Assembly (NCBI GenBank): GCA_021813305.1
Contig: JAKALE010000011.1
Span: 1 to 8,674 of the forward strand
Direction: 5' to 3'
DNA: 8,674 nt
Source of the DNA: a bacterium
GTDB taxonomy: Bacteria > Patescibacteria > Paceibacteria > UBA6257 > Brennerbacteraceae
A program made the translations under genes and the position numbers. Shown one piece after another: positions 1-5,500 of this stretch. The notes beneath the pieces were generated by a model. That model saw nothing but the letters and a program-made list of their open reading frames with translations, was not told where the DNA came from and did no database searches. Each line of letters starts with the position of its first letter. Position 1 is the stretch's first letter.

Positions 1-1167
1 CTTGCTGCGAAAAATAATATAAAAAATTTATTCATTCATGCTTTTCTTGACGGCAGGGATGTTCCTCCCAGATGTGCTCTTACTTATTTAATTGAAATTA
101 AAAAATATATGGACTCAGCCGGATATGGGAATCTTGCAACAGTTTGCGGCAGGTATTATGCCATGGACACGAATGCGTACTGGGACCGGACCGAGCGCTT
201 CGTGAAGCTCCTTACGCAAGGCGGAAGGGCAAGCGCGAGCGTCGGCGCGCTCTTGGACGCTTCGTACAAGCGCGGCATGTCCGACGCGGTCATTGAGCCC
301 CAGATGATCGGGGACGCGCAATCCGCAAAATCCCAAACGATTCAGGATCATGACGCCGTTGTTTTTTTCAATTTTCGCGAGGACGGGCTCGCGCAGGCAG
401 CGCAGGCATTGTGTGCTCCGGGATTCTCGGCTTTTCCCTTGGCGCGCCCTACGGATGTTGCGTACGTGTCCATGACGCAATATGGGGCATTGCCCGATCA
501 AAATGTCATGTTTCCGCGCGAGGCGATCGTCAATCCCCTGAGCCAGGTGCTTGCCGAGCGCGGCATGCGCCATGTGAAGCTGACCGAGTCGATGAAGGAA
601 GAATTGCTCACGTACCATTTCAACGGCTTGCACCGCGAGGCATTCCAAAACGAGCATCGCATCATCGTGCCGTCCGAGCGTAAAGTCGGTGCCACCTCGA
701 TTCAACTGCAGGGGGAAACGGTGGTCACGCGTTTGTTCGAGGCACTGGACGAGCGCGTATACGACTGCGTCATTGTGAATTTACCCCAGCTGGATGCCGC
801 CGGGCATCAGACCGACTATGAGCGCGGCAAACAAGCCGTGACGTACATCGACGGATTGGTCAATCGCATTGCCAAGGCGACGCTTGATTTGAATATTCCT
901 TTTGTCATAACATCCGATCACGGGAATATCGAACAAATGTTCGATCCGGCGACCGGAGAACCGGACACGCATCATAACGATAATCCGGTGCCGTGCATGC
1001 TCGTAGGAAAACAATGGTACAAGGATAAGTCCGAACGAGAGATTCTGTACGGCGACCGGGAAATCCGCGGGAGCCTTGCCGATGTTGCCCCGACCGTGCT
1101 TGATTTGCTTTCCGTGCCCGCGCCGCACGAAATGACCGGACAGAGCCTCATGAAATCGATTTCGTAG
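1..1167 (+). CDS. gpmI: 2,3-bisphosphoglycerate-independent phosphoglycerate mutase, 5'-partial
   Basis: This enzyme interconverts 3- and 2-phosphoglycerate in glycolysis using two metal ions and a phosphoserine. The frame is open from base 1, giving 388 residues; the N-terminal part with the nucleophilic serine lies outside the window. Visible family motifs, numbered from the first complete codon, are HAFLDGRD (13-20), GRYYAMD (50-56), NFRED (124-128), a lysine at 199 matching the substrate lysine, D265/H269 in LDAAGH, D306/H307 in SDHGN, and the histidine just before DNPVP. These include the metal ligands present in this part. Two odd residues stand out: the arginine normally ending GRYYAMDR is Thr57, and the second arginine of the usual NFRPDR is Gly129. 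In the Bacillus enzyme these correspond to substrate-binding R191 and R264. The first ~120 bases are far more AT-rich than the rest. uvrC follows 13 bases after the TAG. The family call is secure; normal activity is less certain. Confidence 0.95.
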   Translation, partial: LAAKNNIKNLFIHAFLDGRDVPPRCALTYLIEIKKYMDSAGYGNLATVCGRYYAMDTNAYWDRTERFVKLLTQGGRASASVGALLDASYKRGMSDAVIEPQMIGDAQSAKSQTIQDHDAVVFFNFREDGLAQAAQALCAPGFSAFPLARPTDVAYVSMTQYGALPDQNVMFPREAIVNPLSQVLAERGMRHVKLTESMKEELLTYHFNGLHREAFQNEHRIIVPSERKVGATSIQLQGETVVTRLFEALDERVYDCVIVNLPQLDAAGHQTDYERGKQAVTYIDGLVNRIAKATLDLNIPFVITSDHGNIEQMFDPATGEPDTHHNDNPVPCMLVGKQWYKDKSEREILYGDREIRGSLADVAPTVLDLLSVPAPHEMTGQSLMKSIS

Positions 1168-1180
1168 GGACGAACGTACG

Positions 1181-2482
1181 ATGCGAAAAAAGATATTCCG
1201 ATTCCCCTTGCGACTCGCTTCGCTTCCGGAAACGAGCGGCGTGTATTTTTTCCGGTCGCCGGACAAAACGATTTTGTACGTGGGCAAAGCGGCGAATATT
1301 CGCGAACGCATCCGTTCGTACGTTGCGGCAAAGCCTGGCACCAAACAATTCAGGCTCATGGAGGAGGCGCAATCGCTCGCCATACAGCAGACGCGTTCCG
1401 ATATCGAGGCACTGGTCGTTGAGTCAACGTCGATCAAGGAATTGCTGCCCAAGTATAATGTCGCGCTCAAGGACGACAAACGGTATTTTTCTTTGTGTTT
1501 CGTGCCGCCCGAACCCAATCCCGATTTTCCGCGCGTATGGGTCACCCACCAGGTGTCCCAATACCCATTGGCCCAATGCGTCGGTCCGTTCGTGGACGGT
1601 ACGGTGCTCAAACGGTCATTGCGTCTGGTGCGCCAGTATTTTCCGTTCTGCACATGCAAAACCATGCATGAGCGCATGTGCTTGTCCGCGCATCTTGGGT
1701 TGTGTCCCGGGTTTTGCTGCGTGAAATCAATACACGCCGATCGCACGCAAGCAAAGAATTATGCGCGCACGCTCGAATCGGTGCGTCAGATTTTTCTCGG
1801 TCACGATCAACGGCTGGCGCATTCGTTGCGCGGTCAGATCGCGCGATGTTCCCGCGCACAGGACTATGAAGGGGCATTGCATGTCAAACAACAGCTTGAA
1901 GGCCTGGAGCGCATTTTTTCCCATCAGTCGGTGGTTGATCAGGATGATCAAGGCGATGCGTTCGCGCCGGGCATTGCGTGGCTCAAGGAAAAGATCGGCG
2001 TACGCGCAATCGAACGCATCGAGACATTCGACACGTCCATGATGCAGGGCGATCACCGTGTCGGCGCAATGGCCGTGTTTGCGCACGGCGCATTTGATCC
2101 GTCCAAATACCGGAGGTTCAAAATCATGGCCACAGCCGCCAAAGACGATCTTGCCATGATGCGCGAAATGCTGGAACGAAGGTTCAAGCATGCCGAATGG
2201 CAGTATCCGGATGTCATTTTTGTCGACGGAGGCATGGCGCAGCTCAAGGTGGCGCAGGATGTCGTGCGCTCGAAAAAACTTTCGATTCCTGTCTGCGCCC
2301 TGGAAAAAGACCGCACGCACCGTTTGGCTTCGGTCATCGTTGCGGACAAGAAGGCAATGCGAACATGGAGCCGGCGCACGATGTCGCATGATGTGCAACG
2401 CCTGTTTCTCGAATGTTCCGAGCGCACGCATGCCTGGGCGATCAGGTTTTTTCGTTCTGTGTCCAGAAAGTTTGTGCAATGA
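1181..2482 (+). CDS. uvrC: UvrC-like excinuclease subunit lacking the C-terminal HhH domain
   Basis: UvrC makes both incisions beside a DNA lesion after UvrA/UvrB recognition. This protein has 433 residues; family members are usually near 600. Domains in order: an N-terminal GIY-YIG nuclease (GVY at 20-22, YVGKA at 33-37, with Y33, R43, E81 and N93 matching the catalytic set); a cysteine cluster at C159, C167, C175 and C179 (C-x7-C-x7-C-x3-C) at the place of the reported UvrC iron-sulfur cluster; a UVR-like helix around 219-245 for UvrB contact; and the RNase H-like nuclease with D284, the DD pair at 322-323, D349 in VDGG, and H417 in THAWA. The protein stops about 16 residues after H417, so the tandem helix-hairpin-helix DNA-binding module is absent. 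The 75 bases downstream do not encode one in the + frames inspected, so recent truncation by frameshift is unlikely. The usual DEAHRFA is altered to ERTHAWA. ATG 1181 lies 13 bases after gpmI, with AGGGA at 1166-1170 as a weak ribosome-binding site. Confidence 0.92.
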   Translation: MRKKIFRFPLRLASLPETSGVYFFRSPDKTILYVGKAANIRERIRSYVAAKPGTKQFRLMEEAQSLAIQQTRSDIEALVVESTSIKELLPKYNVALKDDKRYFSLCFVPPEPNPDFPRVWVTHQVSQYPLAQCVGPFVDGTVLKRSLRLVRQYFPFCTCKTMHERMCLSAHLGLCPGFCCVKSIHADRTQAKNYARTLESVRQIFLGHDQRLAHSLRGQIARCSRAQDYEGALHVKQQLEGLERIFSHQSVVDQDDQGDAFAPGIAWLKEKIGVRAIERIETFDTSMMQGDHRVGAMAVFAHGAFDPSKYRRFKIMATAAKDDLAMMREMLERRFKHAEWQYPDVIFVDGGMAQLKVAQDVVRSKKLSIPVCALEKDRTHRLASVIVADKKAMRTWSRRTMSHDVQRLFLECSERTHAWAIRFFRSVSRKFVQ

Positions 2483-2483
2483 T

Positions 2484-2499
2484 ATACTTTATGAAGTAT
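2484..2499 (+). other. Small inverted repeat just after the uvrC stop codon
   Basis: ATACTT and AAGTAT form a perfect 6-bp stem around a 4-base TATG loop, starting two bases after the TGA of uvrC. The stem is AT-rich and no T-run follows, so it does not qualify as an intrinsic terminator. It might slow 3' exonucleases or be chance. Confidence 0.3.
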
Positions 2500-2514
2500 G
2501 AAGTGTGTAAGATT

Positions 2515-2543
2515 TTGCGTTGTACCACGATTTATGGTATAAT
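2515..2543 (+). promoter_or_regulatory. Sigma-70-type promoter for the giant gene
   Basis: The -35 element is TTGCGT (2515-2520) and the -10 element is a perfect TATAAT (2538-2543), separated by exactly 17 bp. A TG dinucleotide one base before the -10 (2535-2536) makes it an extended -10. The expected transcription start is near 2550, only about 8 bases before the ATG at 2558. This is the only good promoter seen in the window and it marks the start of a separate transcription unit. Confidence 0.7.
2520..2542. promoter_or_regulatory. Inverted repeat overlapping the -10 element, possible operator
   Basis: TTGTACCA (2520-2527) and TGGTATAA (2535-2542) are inverted copies separated by seven bases. 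The inner five pairs (TACCA/TGGTA) are perfect, followed by one mismatch (G:T) and two more pairs. The repeat fills the promoter spacer and covers most of the -10, where a bound repressor would exclude RNA polymerase. The operator role is inference; part of the symmetry comes from the -10 itself, and no regulator gene is present in the window. Confidence 0.4.
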
Positions 2544-2557
2544 TATAGAGTATTTTT

Positions 2558-5500
2558 ATGGCACCTCTTGATCTGCCGCCTGATAAAAAAGGGCAAAAAA
2601 GGATAAAAGAGCAAATCGAAGAAAGCTTGGACGTCGGTCCGAATAGTTTGGAAAGATCACTTTCACGGATCGTCGTTTTTGATCAGACACTTCGTTTATC
2701 TGGTTTGATGGAGGAACGAAGAGAGTTGCTGGATGGTTTAAGCAAATCTAATAAACAAATTGCAGACGAGCGCATTAAAGAACGTCAGAAGTCGGGCGGA
2801 ACAAGCGAAACGAACAACAAAATCAAGAAGCTTGAGCTTGAGCGTACCAAGAAGCGATCCGAGCTGCGCAAGCTTGAGGCAAATATTCAAAAGGTCAGTG
2901 ACCACTTGAAAAAAGCCGAATATTTTTTGACCAGCAAAATTGATGCATCGGTTAATGTAGCAAGGCAAAATCTTGAGAGTCTTCGCGCGGTTCAGAAAAC
3001 AGCGCAGACAAATGAGGAGGAGTCGAAAAAAACACTCGCCGAGGTTTCCTCACAGATCGCTATTCTTGAGCGGACTCTTCCGTTGAGTTCCGTGCAGCAA
3101 CAGGATCTTCTCGCTTTGAATGAACAGCGGCAGGAGTTGGTTGCATGGGAAAAAGAATGGCAGAAGGTGCGCACGGATCTCGATAAGACGATCAGGGATA
3201 TCGGGGAATCGATCAAAGACAAACAAGCGGTTTCGAAAAGGGCGCATGATTTATGCAATCCGCAGGAACAGAAAGAGGAACCGGCCTTGGCCGATTTCCC
3301 GGTTGATGACGCCAAAAAGTTTTTCGAAAAAAACATCGGCGGTTCCATGTGGGAGTACGTCGAAAAGGAAGTACGTGCCATGGAAAAGGAGGGCATGCAT
3401 GCAGCGCAAGCAAAACATATTTTGCGTCTCATGAAATCTCAAAGTGTAGTGGGCATTGCGGGCGTGGTTGGTGGAACGCTTTTCGATCGGTTTTTGGAAA
3501 AACTTACCGACGAGGATGTGTATGCACTTGCCACGGCATTTTCCCGCATGGCAGGCGGAAATTTGAACATCAAAGGGAAAAATCCCTTGTTGGCGCCCGC
3601 GAAGAAAACCGATACGCCGTTGGCGCGCAATTTTGAACAGGAACGTCGGCAGCAATCCGAAGTGTTTGCCCGTGAAGTGGAACGGCTTGTGAACCAAGAA
3701 CCAGGAGCATTTGATGCTAATGCAGAAGCAGTGAGCCGCCTGAAAGTGATCCTGGACGAGAACAGGAATAATTCGCCGTTTTGGCAAAAGCTGGTTTCCG
3801 AGTTGAAAAAAGATCTGACCGATCACGAGAATGCGGGAATGCTGCTTTCAGATGCTGATCAGTGGACGTTGTATGATTTGGTCGTAGCGCTTCAAGCGCT
3901 TGGGTATGTTCATGGGAATTATGATGAAGTGAACGCGGACCGTATTAATGCGGGAGAGCAACCGGACATTGCTGCCCCGAGTTCACCAAAGGAATTGGCC
4001 CGAGCATTGGCGGAGCCCGATGTGTCAAAGCTTCTTGCGCGCATGACCACGAATTATACGATATATAACGGAGATAACCTGGATGCGTATCGCATTATCC
4101 ATGCGTTCATGCACGAGCATCAAGGCGAAGTCGGATTCCAAAATCTTTTGCAGCAGCCGCAAGATGAAGTTTCACAAAACGAAAAATTCCAGGAATTGTT
4201 CGAAAAACAGAGCGAATGGCTTACACGTCAGGATATCGCGGATTTCATAGACGTGTTGGTGAGAAACGATCGTGCGGATGGGTTTTGGAGAAATCTTGTC
4301 ATGCTTGCGTCGGGGGAACATGAAAATGCGTTACAAGGAGTAGGCGAAAAAGGATATCTCCTTACTCCTGGAGTTGATACCACTAATACCCAAGGGGGAT
4401 TATCTGCCATGTTGCAACTCCGTATGAATGATAGTGTTCGGAACCAACAACTTATTCAGCTTCAAATTGAATCGATTCAAGCAGATATTGATTCTGGAAC
4501 GCATACAGTAGATGAGATTTTTAACTTACAACAGTCTATAATACGGCTGCAAAGTCAACTGAAAACTTCAAAAGAAGAAGAACAACAGTTTCGTTCATCA
4601 TTAAATGATGTGAATGAGAAGCTGAGCTCCGGTCATGTCGTAGGGTTACACGCAAAATATCGTGGTGGTGTTTCATTGGAGGGCATTATAAACGCTCTTG
4701 AGATCCTTGGTTTGACGCATGAAGAAACGAGCGGAGATATCAGGATTATCAAATGGATTCCTGATGAGAACGATATCAGGAGAGTTGCAAATAGTCCCAA
4801 TGCTGCACGTTCACTGCATTGGTTCATTCATGCAACACGTATGTATGATGATTTGCCCATACAGAGTGAAGCTATTATTCAACAAAAGCGTGCTCGTGAG
4901 CACGAAGAAGAGATGAGCAACCTTACGGCTGCGGGACTCGCGGCAACGGCATTCGCGTCGTTTGGCATCGTTGAGGCAATAAGCGTTTTTCGAGAAAAGC
5001 GAAAAGAAAAATGGGAGGCGGATCAAATGGAACAGTTTCAGGTCGTTCAGAATCAATTTCAGAATTTACAGCACACGTTCGAAACATTACCAGGAGACAC
5101 TACTGCGGATCAAGTGAATGTTTTGCGAAAATGCGTATGGGATGCGCGTTATGCTTTGAATCATTTTATTAAAGTAATTCCGAAGTTTTCCGCAGAAAAT
5201 AATGACGAATTCAGCGAAGCACTGGCTACGTTGCAGCAGAATCTCGATATCTTGGAGCAAGGATTGAATGAAAAACTGCAATATATTGAGGAACAGAGGC
5301 GGGATGCCGAGTTAGAAGATCTGCGCAGGCCAGTTCGTTTACGCCTAAGCAGTATAATGCTTTTACTTCATAGGCCTTTATGGGAAAACATCGATACTCG
5401 TCCCGTAGAAAAAGAATTGGCATTGGCAGAAAAAGAATTAGTTACATATGAAAAAGCCGTCGCGATACGCATTGAAGTGATTGAAACGGTAATATCTGAT

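Noticed and set aside
781..1746. 321-codon open frame on the - strand across the end of gpmI and start of uvrC.
   Set aside because: It lies opposite two clearly conserved genes, has low-complexity arginine/serine/cysteine-rich translation with no recognisable motif, and arises from GC-rich codons read in reverse.
2484..2510. Terminator after uvrC.
   Set aside because: The 6-bp stem is AT-rich and there is no T-run after it, so an intrinsic terminator is not supported.
2538..2547. Palindrome TATAATTATA that would also give a -10 element on the - strand.
   Set aside because: The - strand has no matching -35 at 2565-2570 and no - strand gene to serve.
2708..2710. Alternative start of the giant protein at codon 51.
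   Set aside because: It has no ribosome-binding site, and the promoter places the transcript start just before the first ATG; residues 1-50 look like normal coding sequence.
3328..3634. A-AAA-AAC heptamer in the correct frame for -1 slippage in the giant gene, followed by a -1 frame open to about 3636.
   Set aside because: The 0 frame continues for another 1480 codons with consistent composition, no stimulatory hairpin was seen nearby, the -1 product looks like an out-of-frame shadow, and such heptamers are common in A-rich codons.
4537..4542. TATAAT inside the giant gene; another at 5353-5358.
   Set aside because: No -35 element occurs at the right distance for either, and both lie in AT-rich coding sequence where the hexamer is expected by chance.
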